Counted from the first letter of the stretch, positions 33,544-43,268 are shown. The stretch: DNA of 64,000 nucleotides from Granulicella aggregans (GCF_025685565.1 NZ_JAGSYE010000005.1:124001-188000); one strand, 5' to 3'. Notes: generated by a model from the letters alone, not told the origin. Program-made: numbers and translations.

Positions 33544-34698
33544 TCACTCCCCCGCGTAAGCCCTGCTTTTCCAACTCACCGCTCCGCCGGTTAGCTTCCG
33601 CGTCAGCGAGTACCACTGGATCGCCAGCAGCACAGCTATCCCTAATGGATGCAGTAAAGCCCCGCGCCAATCCTGTCTGAAAGCGCGGGCCGCAAGCACT
33701 CGCGGAAACCACGCCGCCGCGACCGCCACGGCAATGTAGACTGCGACCTCGGGCTTCACCTCATGGCCCGCCAGCAGCGAAATCGCTAACAGATACGGCA
33801 CGATCTGCCCTAACACCAGCACCAGCGAGATGGGCAGAATCCGCACCGGCGCTGCGATTCCTTCGGTCGCGTTCTTGGCAAGCCCCTGCCACACCTGCCC
33901 TGCGTTCCGGTACATCCTGCAACGGGCGTAGTCCGTGATGTCTGCGAGGTCGGTCTTCATGCCGTGTTGGCGAAAGAGCTTCGGCAGCAGAAGCCCATCG
34001 TGCATCGTGGCCTTGATCGCTGCATGGCCCCCGGCGGCGAAGTAGCTTCCGCGATCCACCATCATGAACTGCCCGCAGCCTGCTGCGAACGCCGGATCGG
34101 TGCTCCGTCTCATCCTGTCGAGTGGAAGGAACCCCAGCAGCACGAAGTGAATCAGCGGCAGTAGCAACCACTCCAGAAAGGTCCCCGTCTCCTGCCGCGG
34201 GAAGCCGCTGACCAGCGGAGCTTGCGTTAACTCCATGAACGCAACCATCCGGACGAGCGCGTCTGGCTCAAGCCTTACGTCCGCATCGACGAAGCAGAAC
34301 GTGTCGTACTTGGCGACATGCGCCAGCGACCAGCACGTATGCTGCTTCCCGTTCCATCCGGGCGGAAGCTTCGGTGCAAGCTCCAGCCGCACGCGAGCAT
34401 CCCGAGCCGCCATGGCAGCGACAATTGCGCCGGTGCCGTCCGTTGAGTGGTCGTCCATCACCACCACCTCAAACTGCACTCCAAGGCTCGTGAATACGGA
34501 GGAGACCGCAGCCTCGATGCCATGCGCCTCATCGCGCGCGGGGATGAGCACCGAAACTCCGGGCCGTCTTTCATCCGAATCTGGAATCAGAAGAGCAGGA
34601 GCCTCGTATCTGCGAAGGTTCATCACAAACAACACAGCAGGTGTAAGCGCGCACAGCATGGATGCTACAGAAAGTGTGTAGAACATCACCGAGCTCAT
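33544..34698 (-). CDS. Family 2 glycosyltransferase, CrtQ-like (carotenoid glycosylation)
   Basis: A 384-residue membrane-anchored GT2 enzyme. An N-terminal membrane segment is followed by VSVLIPARDEAHGIEAAV, VVMDDHSTDGTG and FVDADVRLEPDAL (the DxD metal site), with three or four hydrophobic segments at the C-terminus. This layout matches CrtQ-type glycosyltransferases that attach glucose to 4,4'-diaponeurosporenoate. It overlaps the upstream acyltransferase gene by four bases and is the last gene of the five-gene carotenoid operon, which supports the role. Proof of substrate is lacking. Confidence 0.8.
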   Translation of the reverse strand: MSSVMFYTLSVASMLCALTPAVLFVMNLRRYEAPALLIPDSDERRPGVSVLIPARDEAHGIEAAVSSVFTSLGVQFEVVVMDDHSTDGTGAIVAAMAARDARVRLELAPKLPPGWNGKQHTCWSLAHVAKYDTFCFVDADVRLEPDALVRMVAFMELTQAPLVSGFPRQETGTFLEWLLLPLIHFVLLGFLPLDRMRRSTDPAFAAGCGQFMMVDRGSYFAAGGHAAIKATMHDGLLLPKLFRQHGMKTDLADITDYARCRMYRNAGQVWQGLAKNATEGIAAPVRILPISLVLVLGQIVPYLLAISLLAGHEVKPEVAVYIAVAVAAAWFPRVLAARAFRQDWRGALLHPLGIAVLLAIQWYSLTRKLTGGAVSWKSRAYAGE

Positions 34699-35483
34699 TT
34701 GGGCATCTCCTGCATCGGTGTGTGCTCCGGGACGTAAGGCCGACGCGTCACGAAGGCCTTCACTCGCTTTCCAAGTGCATAGAAGCCGCCCGTCCCGAGG
34801 CTGCCTCGCGTCAGCAGCTCAAACGCAGCCGGATCCCGGGCCACCGCCTTGCTCTTCAACGCCTCGAGCGCCTGTTCCAGCGCCCCAATCGAGCGTCGCT
34901 GCACAGTCTCGACCGCCTCACCCGCATGAACGATCACGGGATCGGCGAAGCAGAGCAGCGTCTCAGGCAGCCGCTCATCCCAGAAGGGGTATTCAATGGC
35001 AAGGGGTAGTAGAGTGCAGCTTCCGCACTGCGCCGCTACGCGTGCTGCCAGTGCGGCCATGCCCGCCTTGAACTCCAGAGGCCGCTCGCGCGGATCAGCG
35101 AAGCGCCCCTGCGGCGTCACCCACAAGACTCCGCCCGATTCAAGCACCGCCTCACCCGTCCGCAGGAACTGCACCGCTCCTCGAGCCGACGCCATCTCCA
35201 CGGGAAAGATGCCGAGCCACTTCAAAATCCCATACTTTTCAAGAGCTGCAGCATCCATCGGCGCGTAGTGTCTGCGTTCCGGCATCAGCTCCGCCGCCAG
35301 CAGCACCGAAACCATGGGGTCCCACCACGAACTGTGATTTGCGTACACGATCAGCGGCCCGTCGATGCCCTTGAAACGCTCCGCATGTGCGATGCGCACA
35401 GCGTGGAAATGGCGACGAAAGTATCCCCGCACAATGCGCCGGAAGAACAGCAGGATCGGCGTCGAGATGGTCGGGAGAATCAT
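34695..35483 (-). CDS. PlsC-type acyltransferase in carotenoid operon (CrtO-like role)
   Basis: A 262-residue acyltransferase of the 1-acyl-glycerol-3-phosphate acyltransferase superfamily. YANHSSWWD is the catalytic NHx(4)D motif and VTPQGRFADPRERP corresponds to the acceptor-binding block. It could serve phospholipid synthesis, but its place between a carotenoid oxidase gene and a CrtQ-like glycosyltransferase gene (four-base overlap with the latter) suggests that it esterifies the sugar of a glycosylated carotenoid, as CrtO does in staphyloxanthin synthesis. Confidence 0.82.
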   Translation of the reverse strand: MILPTISTPILLFFRRIVRGYFRRHFHAVRIAHAERFKGIDGPLIVYANHSSWWDPMVSVLLAAELMPERRHYAPMDAAALEKYGILKWLGIFPVEMASARGAVQFLRTGEAVLESGGVLWVTPQGRFADPRERPLEFKAGMAALAARVAAQCGSCTLLPLAIEYPFWDERLPETLLCFADPVIVHAGEAVETVQRRSIGALEQALEALKSKAVARDPAAFELLTRGSLGTGGFYALGKRVKAFVTRRPYVPEHTPMQEMPK

Positions 35484-35524
35484 GCAGGTAGCTTAGCCTA
35501 TCGCGTCTTCACTTGGTTGAATCC

Positions 35525-37066
35525 TCATGCGCGAGCCGTCTGGTCCAGCGTATCGGCCGCGATCCATCCCGACATCATCACCATCGGCATTCCCGGCCCC
35601 GGATGCGCCGCGCCGCCTGCAAGATACAGCCCATCCACTTCGCGGCTTTTGTTCGCCGGCTTGAATGCTCCATTGAAGACACCATGGCTCGAGATGCCAT
35701 AGATCGCTCCGTTCAGCACGCGATAGCGATCGTGAATATCCTGCGGCGTAAGCGCAGACTCGTAGACGATCCGCTCTTCGATGTCTTCCATGCCAGCCGT
35801 CCGCTTCAGCTTGTCCAGGATCACCTGCCGATACGCTGGAAACATCTTCGTCCAGTCATGATGCGGTCGCAGATACGGCGTATGCACCAGCACGTACAGC
35901 GCTTCGCCTCCCGGAGGCGCGCTGGCCGGGTCGCTGAACGATGTCGCCGCAAGGTAGCAGGTCGGATCAGGAGCAGGCTCGCCGAGATCGTAAATGTGGT
36001 GGAACTCCTCATGCGGGTCGCGCGAGAAGACGAAGTCGTGATGCGCGAGGTGCTCGTACCGCTTGTTCAGTCCGAGGTACAGCACCACGCCGGAGCACGC
36101 AGGCTCATACGTGCGCTTCGCATCGAAGTGCCGCTTCACCTCGCCGCCAATTAGCTCGCGATGTGTCCGCACAGCGTCAGAGTTCGACACGACCGCGTCG
36201 AAGCGATGCACAATGCCCTTCGTCGTCACCAACCCTTCGACGGCATGGCCATTCGTGAGGATCTTCGCAACATCGGTCTCAGGATGGAAGACAACGCCAA
36301 GCTCAGTCGCCAGCTTCACCATTCCTTCCGGAATCGCGCGCGTCCCGCCCATCGGGTACCAGATGCCTTCTTCCATCTGCATGTGGCCGATCGAACATAA
36401 GATCGCCGGCGACGCATCCGGTGAGCTGCCCACATACTGCACGAAGTGGTCGAGCATCTGCGCCGTATTCGCGTCGGGGATGAACTCGCGGATCGTGCCT
36501 GCAACCGTCTTGCCCAGCCGCATCCGCATCACATCGCGCAGCACATTCAGGTCGAACGCTCCACCCACATCCATCGTGTCGCGCATCGACCCAATCGATC
36601 GCCAGAAGAAAAACCGGTCGCTGATGGAGTGCAACTGCTCGGACATCTCAAGGAACTTTACATAACCCTTGCCCATCGAGGGCCAGACGGCCTCAAGCTG
36701 CGCCGCCATCTCCTCGGCGTTGTCCTTCAGGTCCAGACGTGTGCCGTCCTCGAAGAAGCACCGCCACTGCGGATCGAGACGCACCATCGGCACATAATCT
36801 TCCATCTTTCGTCCAGCTTCATCGAAGATCTTGCGCAGCACCGACGGCTGAATCAAAATCGTTGGCCCCATATCGAAGCGGAAGCCCTTCTCGCAAAGCT
36901 GTGCGGCCTTGCCGCCAAGCCACGCATTCTTTTCGAAGACCTCCACGCGATGCCCGCGCGCGGCCAGCGTACACGCCGCTGCCAATCCCGCAAGCCCGGA
37001 GCCTATGACGCCAACGCGCTTGCTCGTCTCCTGATGTACGCCGTTGCTGCTGTTGCCCAAAGCCAT
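35525..37066 (-). CDS. Carotenoid desaturase/oxidase family protein, CrtP-like
   Basis: A 513-residue flavoprotein of the phytoene-desaturase superfamily. VGVIGSGLAGLAAACTLAAR is the FAD loop, GFRFDMGPT the family motif, and AGGAAHPGPGMPMVMMSG the C-terminal signature. Of the two paralogues in this operon, this one has a C-terminus closer to CrtP (diaponeurosporene oxidase, which makes a terminal aldehyde), but sequence alone does not separate oxidase from desaturase with certainty. The start at 37066 has AAGGAG just upstream; a longer frame upstream is antisense to other coding sequence and rejected. Confidence 0.85.
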   Translation of the reverse strand: MALGNSSNGVHQETSKRVGVIGSGLAGLAAACTLAARGHRVEVFEKNAWLGGKAAQLCEKGFRFDMGPTILIQPSVLRKIFDEAGRKMEDYVPMVRLDPQWRCFFEDGTRLDLKDNAEEMAAQLEAVWPSMGKGYVKFLEMSEQLHSISDRFFFWRSIGSMRDTMDVGGAFDLNVLRDVMRMRLGKTVAGTIREFIPDANTAQMLDHFVQYVGSSPDASPAILCSIGHMQMEEGIWYPMGGTRAIPEGMVKLATELGVVFHPETDVAKILTNGHAVEGLVTTKGIVHRFDAVVSNSDAVRTHRELIGGEVKRHFDAKRTYEPACSGVVLYLGLNKRYEHLAHHDFVFSRDPHEEFHHIYDLGEPAPDPTCYLAATSFSDPASAPPGGEALYVLVHTPYLRPHHDWTKMFPAYRQVILDKLKRTAGMEDIEERIVYESALTPQDIHDRYRVLNGAIYGISSHGVFNGAFKPANKSREVDGLYLAGGAAHPGPGMPMVMMSGWIAADTLDQTARA

Positions 37067-37089
37067 ATTGCTCCTTCGAGGGTTACGTA

Positions 37090-38562
37090 TTACTTGCCGC
37101 TGAATCTTCGTGCGGCGGATACGATCTGTCTGAATCCTGCAATGCGTTCGCGCCATCGCGCTCGATGGGATGCGGCGATCACACCGTCGAAGAGTTCTTC
37201 GTGATCTGCCGTCGTTGCGTCGAAGTGCCGCGTGCTCTTGCCGAGTCGCACCGAGATCACCTTTGCAGCTGTCATCTCCAGCAGGCCTTCGGCGCCGCGC
37301 GTAGCTCCAAAGCCGCTCCCTTTGCGGCCACAAAAAGGAACTCGTGGATCCACGGTAGGCACAATAAGATCGTTGATCGTTACCGTCCCTGTGGTGACCT
37401 CCGCAGCAATCCCACGCGCCTCATCCTCATCGCCGAAGATCGATGCCGTCAGGGCATAAGGGCACGCTTCATGCAGCGCAATCGCCTCCGGCGTGTCGCG
37501 TGCTTCCATTATTGTGAGGACCGGGGCGAAGATGTCCGCCCGTGTCGCCAGCATCTCAGGCGTGGCATCGGCGATGACGATGGGCTGCTGTGCCGCTTCG
37601 ACTTTGCCATGAACGCGTCCACCGAAGAGCCTGGCGTCTTCAAGCAGCATATGTAGTTCGCGCTGGACACTTTCGGAGAGCGGAACTCCCTTGATCCAGT
37701 CGAGTGCCGACAGCAGCATCTCTATGAATCTCTTCCGCCGCTGCTCGTCCGTGCCAACGAGGATCACTCGGCGCGGTGCCATGCACGTAGCCGAGCCATT
37801 CAACCTCATGCCGAAGGCGAGCGCCTTGACCACGCGCGAGAGGTCGGCCGATGGCAGCACGAACACCGCATCGCATCCCGAAAGCTCCGCGACGCAGGGT
37901 GTCAGCGTCTCAGCAAGTTGCTTCAGGAGAGCCCGTCCACTCGCTGCTGAACCGGTGAAGAAGACCTTGTCTACACCCGCTGCGATCGCCTGTTGTGCCG
38001 CAGCGACCGACTCGTCCGTAACCGCAAGCAGCCCCGCAGGCAGACCTGCCTCTCGCATCGCCGCGGCAAAGATGGAAGCCACCGGTCGTCCGCCCCGCCC
38101 CGGCTTCCATGTCACAGAGTTCCCGGCGGCCAGCGCCTGTAGCACCTGTACACCGGGAAGAAATAGGGGATAATTCGAAGGGGCAATCACCAACACATGC
38201 CCCATGGGAGCGCGGCGCACTTCGCTTGAAATACCCGCAAGCCAAAAGGGAAGTCCCTTCCGGCCAAGCTTCTTCGGCGCAAGGGTCCGTGCAGCCTCGC
38301 GCTCAAGAAAACGGCACGCTTCAAGCAGCGGCAACACCTCCGCAACACGTGTGTCCGCCACATTCCGCGCCAGCTCCGGAGAGATCGCATCGCATAGATC
38401 GACCATCGATTCCGCAAGGATGTGCCGTGCCCGCTTCAGCACAGCCAATCGATCCGCGATAGCCCGCGAAGCCCATTCCTTCTGCGATGACCTCTCCACC
38501 ATGGCCGTGACCATATCACGATCCTGCGGAGCTTCACACTCCTTCAACTCGGAGATCGGCAT
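37090..38562 (-). CDS. Aldehyde dehydrogenase for carotenoid aldehyde (AldH/CrtNc-like)
   Basis: A 490-residue NAD(P)-dependent aldehyde dehydrogenase. IAPSNYPLFLPGVQVLQALAAG and VTWKPG are the cofactor-binding motifs, VFFTGSAASGRAL the Rossmann turn, VAELSGCDA holds the general-base glutamate, and NGSATCMAPRR the catalytic Cys260. Its position between two carotenoid desaturase/oxidase genes (2 bases after one, 23 before the other) indicates oxidation of a C30 carotenoid aldehyde to the acid, which the glycosyltransferase would then use. Confidence 0.85.
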   Translation of the reverse strand: MPISELKECEAPQDRDMVTAMVERSSQKEWASRAIADRLAVLKRARHILAESMVDLCDAISPELARNVADTRVAEVLPLLEACRFLEREAARTLAPKKLGRKGLPFWLAGISSEVRRAPMGHVLVIAPSNYPLFLPGVQVLQALAAGNSVTWKPGRGGRPVASIFAAAMREAGLPAGLLAVTDESVAAAQQAIAAGVDKVFFTGSAASGRALLKQLAETLTPCVAELSGCDAVFVLPSADLSRVVKALAFGMRLNGSATCMAPRRVILVGTDEQRRKRFIEMLLSALDWIKGVPLSESVQRELHMLLEDARLFGGRVHGKVEAAQQPIVIADATPEMLATRADIFAPVLTIMEARDTPEAIALHEACPYALTASIFGDEDEARGIAAEVTTGTVTINDLIVPTVDPRVPFCGRKGSGFGATRGAEGLLEMTAAKVISVRLGKSTRHFDATTADHEELFDGVIAASHRARWRERIAGFRQIVSAARRFSGK

Positions 38563-38564
38563 GG

Positions 38565-40127
38565 CTACGACGCCACTCCGACGAGGTTATCGCGAGCGAT
38601 CGCCTCGCCTACGGTAGTCGAAGCACCCCATTGCGGTTCCATCTTCAGGTCTTCGAGCAGCAGACGCGAAGTAATCCGCGCCGACTCAAAGATCACCGGC
38701 AGACCGCTGCCCGGGTGCGTTCCGCCGCCCACAAGGTACATTTGGTCGATGTCCTCAAACCGGTTATGCGGACGCAAATGCAGCATCTGGTCCAGCGAGT
38801 GCGCCATCGAAAACGTCGCCCCCTTGTACAGGTCGAACTCGCTAGCCCATCCGCTTGGCGTCACAATCTTCTCCGTGCGGATGCGCTCACGCAGCCCCGT
38901 GATGCCGATCTTCTCCATCTGATCGATCGCAATCTCGCGATAGCGCGGCGTCTCTTCAGCCCAATCGATCATGCCGGCATCATGTGTAACCGGCAGCAGC
39001 ACATATAAGGTGCTCTGCCCATCAGGTGCAAGTGTCGCATCGGTTACGCAAGCGTTCTGCACATAGAACGACGGCGCCTCCGAGAGCCGATGCAGGCTCT
39101 CAATATCGCGCAGGTTCTGCTTGTAGTTCTTCTCCAGATAGATCGTGTGATGCGACACGTCATCATACCGGCCATCGATGCCGAGATACATCATGAACGT
39201 CGAGCACGAGTACCGCTTCTTCGCCAGCTTCTCGTCGGTCCATTTGTTGCGAAGCCGGTTCGGCACCAGGCGCTTCATCGCGCCGGCAAAGTCCGCGTTC
39301 ACCACTACCGCATCGGCGGGAAGGCTATGGTTCGCCGTCTTCACGCCGATTGCCTTGCCTTTCTCGATCAGCACGCGTTCCACCTGTTCGTTCAGCAGAA
39401 TCTCGACACCCATCTCGCGACACATCCGCGCCATCACGCGCGTCACCGCGCCGCATCCGCCGGTCGGATGAAAGACGCCATGCTCGTACTCAAGGAACGA
39501 CAGGATCGAAAACAGGCTGGGACAACGGAACGGGCTCATCCCCAGATACTTCGACTGGAAGCTAAATCCTAGCCGTATGCGCTCATCCTTGAAGTGCGAC
39601 TGCAGGTCGCCATCGAGCGACCTCCACGGAGCCAGCAACGGCAGCAGCTTCAACATCTCCGGCTTCATCAGGTCGCGCCAGCTCTCAAACGGCGACTGCA
39701 GAAACGGTAGAAATTTCGCCAGCTTCGTCCGGTTATGCGTGAGGAACTCATGGAAACGTCTCGCATCTTCGGGTGAGATCGCGGCGATCGCCTTCTCCAT
39801 GCGTTCAACGTTCGGTGTGGCCAGCAACTCACCGCCCGCGCCGAAGACCAGCCGGTATTGCGGGTCAAGCCGCGTCATCGGCACCTCGGCCGCAAGATCG
39901 TATCCCGCCGCCGAAAAGATCTCCTTGAGCACCTGCGGATAGAGAAAGAACGTCGGCCCGGCATCGAACTTGAAGCCGTCCTGCTCGATGGTCGACGTGC
40001 GCCCGCCCACCTGGCTGCGCTTCTCGACGATCGTAACCTTCACGCCCGACTTGGCCAGCAGCAACGCCGCCGCCAGCCCTCCGGGCCCTGCCCCAACGAT
40101 CACTGCACTTCGGGATTCCTTCTTCAT
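38565..40127 (-). CDS. crtN: Carotenoid desaturase family protein, CrtN-like
   Basis: A 520-residue flavoprotein of the phytoene/squalene desaturase family and first gene of the operon. VIVGAGPGGLAAALLLAKSG is the FAD loop, GFKFDAGPTFFLYP the family motif and VGGGTHPGSGLPVIFESARI the C-terminal signature. It probably introduces conjugated double bases into a C30 backbone (dehydrosqualene or squalene). No crtM or squalene synthase gene is in the window, so the precursor must come from elsewhere. The divergent 236-base gap to the PIG-L gene is the likely promoter region. Confidence 0.82.
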   Translation of the reverse strand: MKKESRSAVIVGAGPGGLAAALLLAKSGVKVTIVEKRSQVGGRTSTIEQDGFKFDAGPTFFLYPQVLKEIFSAAGYDLAAEVPMTRLDPQYRLVFGAGGELLATPNVERMEKAIAAISPEDARRFHEFLTHNRTKLAKFLPFLQSPFESWRDLMKPEMLKLLPLLAPWRSLDGDLQSHFKDERIRLGFSFQSKYLGMSPFRCPSLFSILSFLEYEHGVFHPTGGCGAVTRVMARMCREMGVEILLNEQVERVLIEKGKAIGVKTANHSLPADAVVVNADFAGAMKRLVPNRLRNKWTDEKLAKKRYSCSTFMMYLGIDGRYDDVSHHTIYLEKNYKQNLRDIESLHRLSEAPSFYVQNACVTDATLAPDGQSTLYVLLPVTHDAGMIDWAEETPRYREIAIDQMEKIGITGLRERIRTEKIVTPSGWASEFDLYKGATFSMAHSLDQMLHLRPHNRFEDIDQMYLVGGGTHPGSGLPVIFESARITSRLLLEDLKMEPQWGASTTVGEAIARDNLVGVAS

Positions 40128-40363
40128 GCGGTAGCGCGCCCCTGTTTCGAAACGATCATATGATTCTGCCGCTGCTTTGTTCGCTGCGTTCTATTCTTTG
40201 AGTAGACGCTAGTCCCGGGCCCGCGACGCGACCGCTCCAATCGCTCTTCAAGTGCGATCAAGAATTGCGGCCTTCATCTTTATGCCACTGCAATGCCATC
40301 CATCCTACTGCCGAATCTCTGTCCGGAGCTCTCAACCTTGCCGCTTCACTATACTTGTCAGGG

Positions 40364-41185
40364 ATGCGGTGCCACTTGCCGCAGGTTCCTGGGAGCAAGT
40401 CACTGCACATTCTCGTCCTATCGCCGCACCGCAACGACGCTGCCTTTTCCCTTGGCCTTGCCATCGAAGGCTGGCTCGCTGCCAAGCACCGCGTCACCGT
40501 CCTCGGCGTCTTCACCCGCAGCGCAACTGCCCCGTTTTCGGACGCCGACACGGTCCACCCGAACGACCTGCTCAGCTACGTCTCCGGCATGCGCCGTAAA
40601 GAGGATGCGGAGCTGCTCAAGTTGCTGCCCAAACTTCGCATGGAAGACTTGAACCTGAAAGACGCACCGATTCGCCTGCGCTGCGGACTTGGTGAAGAAT
40701 TCACAACCTTTCCTGCTGCGGACGACAGCGCCGTTGCGAAGATCCAGAAGTCTCTCGCGAAGCTCGACGCGGAGATGAAGATCGATGCCGTCGTCCTGCC
40801 GCTTGGCCTCGGTCACCATGTCGATCACGTCGTAGTCCGCAACGCAGCGCTCGACTTCAGCGCCACCCGCGCCTACGCCTTCTACGAAGACCTGCCCGAC
40901 GCTCTGCGCGACGGCGAATTGTTCGACGCTGATCGTGATATCGACCCAGCCATCGAAGCCGAGCTCGCGACGCTGGGCGGAAGCTTCGCTCCTGCGGTTC
41001 TTACAAATAGCGACGAGACAAGCATCAAGCGAAAGCTGAAGATGGTCTCTGTCTATGCCTCGCAGATCGATGAGCCGACGATGCAGATCATCAGTAACTT
41101 CGCGACGCGCTACGGGGGTGGAGAACGAATCTGGGCCAACCCCGCATGGCTCGCAGAGAGCCGTCTTACAACGCCGGCTTTGTGA
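40364..41185 (+). CDS. PIG-L/LmbE-like deacetylase family protein with altered active site
   Basis: A 273-residue protein of the PIG-L family, zinc-dependent N-acetylglucosamine deacetylases. The family's PHPDDE block appears as SPHRNDAAF: the zinc histidine (His22) and second aspartate (Asp25) are kept, but the general-base aspartate is Asn24. The distal GLGHHVDH (150-155) keeps the third zinc histidine. Activity may therefore be low or different. ATG 40364 is preferred over the longer open frame. It is divergent from the carotenoid operon; whether it acts on the carotenoid glycoside is unknown. Confidence 0.75.
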   Translation: MRCHLPQVPGSKSLHILVLSPHRNDAAFSLGLAIEGWLAAKHRVTVLGVFTRSATAPFSDADTVHPNDLLSYVSGMRRKEDAELLKLLPKLRMEDLNLKDAPIRLRCGLGEEFTTFPAADDSAVAKIQKSLAKLDAEMKIDAVVLPLGLGHHVDHVVVRNAALDFSATRAYAFYEDLPDALRDGELFDADRDIDPAIEAELATLGGSFAPAVLTNSDETSIKRKLKMVSVYASQIDEPTMQIISNFATRYGGGERIWANPAWLAESRLTTPAL

Positions 41186-41191
41186 CGGTCT

Positions 41192-41665
41192 TTACAGATG
41201 CTTCCGCACAAATCGCCGCACGGTCTCCGTCACCACGCCAAAGACCAGGTGCGAAGCCATCTCGCTGGTGTGTTCGCGCGGAGTCTGATCTTCTGCCTCG
41301 GCTCCAAGCCCCAGCGCTGGAAGCGCCGTCTCATGCGTCAGCGCGGCAAGCGTCAGCCCGAAGCTCGCGCCGTCCTTGGCCGTAGCCGCAGGGAAGTACT
41401 CAGCCAGAGCCCCATACGCCGCGCCCGTCGCAACACCGAATCCCCAGTGGATTGTTCCTGCGGCCAACGCCCTCGCGGGCCCGCTAAGCTCACGGCCAGC
41501 GATCTTCTCGACCAATACATCCGGCGGCTCAGGTTCGCCATGAGTACGCGGAGGATAGACCCTCTCCGCCAGCGACTTCGCCGCCGTCGCCACCGCACCG
41601 GCGATCAATCCTGCAACCAGACCCTTCATCAGGGACTTCTCCGTCACTTGCAAAGCCTCACTCAT
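41192..41665 (-). CDS. DUF1440 (YagU-like) membrane protein
   Basis: A 157-residue inner-membrane protein. LMKGLVAGLIAGAVATAAKSLAE is a glycine-rich membrane segment near the N-terminus, and IHWGFGVATGAAYGALAEYFP is the DUF1440 signature. The E. coli relative YagU is linked to acid tolerance; the function here is unknown. The start at 41665 has GGAG five bases upstream. It is convergent with the PIG-L gene (six bases apart). Confidence 0.75.
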   Translation of the reverse strand: MSEALQVTEKSLMKGLVAGLIAGAVATAAKSLAERVYPPRTHGEPEPPDVLVEKIAGRELSGPARALAAGTIHWGFGVATGAAYGALAEYFPAATAKDGASFGLTLAALTHETALPALGLGAEAEDQTPREHTSEMASHLVFGVVTETVRRFVRKHL

Positions 41666-41738
41666 TCCCGCTCCAGTCGTTGCTCTTATGGTCCTGTTTT
41701 CTGCTCTCAACATTATGATGCCGTAAAGCTGGTTTGTG

Positions 41739-43268
41739 TCAGTCGGCGTAGGCTTCGGGTGCTGTTCTGTCCGAACCATACACCGCTGGTCGCTTCGCAA
41801 CTCCTGCCACCCGTAGTGCCAGCGTGATGCAGCAGGAAACAGCAAGGTTCAGCAGAAGAGCAGGGATTGCCGCGTACATCGCATAGGTCTGGCCAAAGAG
41901 ATGCAGCGGATACACCGACGACTTAAGGCCCAGCGACACCGCCATGTACGTCCCGGTAGACATACCTGCGACCCAGCCCGCAAGCAGCGCCCACGGATTC
42001 ATCCATCGCGTAAACGCGCCGACAACGACGGAAGGGAAGAGCTGCGTCATCCAGATACCACCCAGCAACTGCATCTCGATCGCATAGGGCGCGGGCAGGT
42101 ACAGCACGAAGACCAGAGCCCCGAACTTCACCGCCAGCGAGACGAGCTTCGCCATCTGCGACTCCTGCATAGGCGTTGCTTTGGTCCTCGCGAACGCTCC
42201 GTACAGGTTGCGCGTGAAGAGGTTGGACGCAGCGATCGACATGATCGACGCGGGCACCAGCGCTCCTATCGCGACCGCGCCCAGGCAGAAGCCCGCGAAC
42301 CACTCCGGAAACATCTTTAAAAAGAGCAGTGGTACCGCCTGGTTCGGGTCCTTCGTGACCACGCCCGCAGCCAGCGCGATGAAGCCCAGCAGCGCGATCA
42401 GGCCCAGCATGAAGCTGTACGCAGGAAGCATCGCAGCATTACGGCGCACGGTTTTGGCAGAGCTTGCGCTTAGCACCGCCGTCGCCGTATGCGGATAGAG
42501 CATCAGCGCAATCGCCGACCCGATCGCCAGAGTGGAATAGCCCAGATATTGGCTTGGCCGCAACAGGATCGACCCCGGAGGGTTGTGCGCCGCCAGCGCC
42601 GCGCTCGCCAGCGAGAAGACCTTCGCATATCCGCCCAGCTTCCACGGCAGAATGATGAGCGCCGCCAGCACCATGATGTACAGCATGAAGTCCTTGACGA
42701 TGGCGATGATCGCCGGAGCCCGTAGCCCGCTTGAGTACGTGTACGCCGCCAGGATCACGAACGCAGCACCCAGCGGCCACTCGCCGGTCACGCCCAGCGC
42801 CGCGATGACCACCTTCATGCCGACAAGCTGCAGCGCGATATACGGCATCAGCGCGAGGATTCCTGTCAGCGCAATTGCAACCGTGAGCCAGCGATTGCCG
42901 TAGCGCCCCGAGACGAAGTCAGCAAAGGTGATGTATCCATGCCGGTGGCAGACCGTCCAAAGCCGAGGCAGCACCAGCATCATGTAGGGGTAGGCGATGA
43001 TGACGTACGGCAGCGCGAAGAAGCCCATCGCCCCCGCACCATAGAGCGCCGCCGGAACCGCGATGACCGTGTAGGCGGTGTACAGGTCGCCGCCGATCAG
43101 GAACCAGGTGATCCACGTCCCGAAGCTGCGCCCGGCGAGTCCCCACTCTTCGAGCGAATCAATCCCGCCCTCGGGCCGCCGCCACCGCACTGCCCAGAAA
43201 CCCGCCAGCGTGACGAGGAGAAAAATGAGGCAAAAGACCGTCAGGGCTGTCGGGTGCAGGGTCGTCAT
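41739..43268 (-). CDS. Sodium:solute symporter, monocarboxylate permease MctP-like
   Basis: A 509-residue transporter of the SSS family with about 13 membrane segments. EEWGLAGRSFGTWITWFLIGGDLYTAYTVIAVPA is the characteristic N-terminal region of MctP-type permeases that take up lactate, pyruvate, propionate or alanine. The partner DUF3311 protein usually found before mctP is absent; instead ccmD lies upstream with a palindromic repeat between. Substrate is inferred from family only. Confidence 0.85.
   Translation of the reverse strand: MTTLHPTALTVFCLIFLLVTLAGFWAVRWRRPEGGIDSLEEWGLAGRSFGTWITWFLIGGDLYTAYTVIAVPAALYGAGAMGFFALPYVIIAYPYMMLVLPRLWTVCHRHGYITFADFVSGRYGNRWLTVAIALTGILALMPYIALQLVGMKVVIAALGVTGEWPLGAAFVILAAYTYSSGLRAPAIIAIVKDFMLYIMVLAALIILPWKLGGYAKVFSLASAALAAHNPPGSILLRPSQYLGYSTLAIGSAIALMLYPHTATAVLSASSAKTVRRNAAMLPAYSFMLGLIALLGFIALAAGVVTKDPNQAVPLLFLKMFPEWFAGFCLGAVAIGALVPASIMSIAASNLFTRNLYGAFARTKATPMQESQMAKLVSLAVKFGALVFVLYLPAPYAIEMQLLGGIWMTQLFPSVVVGAFTRWMNPWALLAGWVAGMSTGTYMAVSLGLKSSVYPLHLFGQTYAMYAAIPALLLNLAVSCCITLALRVAGVAKRPAVYGSDRTAPEAYAD

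Noticed and set aside
33544..41185. Cellulose-degradation or polysaccharide locus reading of the GH9 region
   Set aside because: Only GH9 fits; the neighbouring genes form a carotenoid operon with no transporter, SusC/D pair or other hydrolases.
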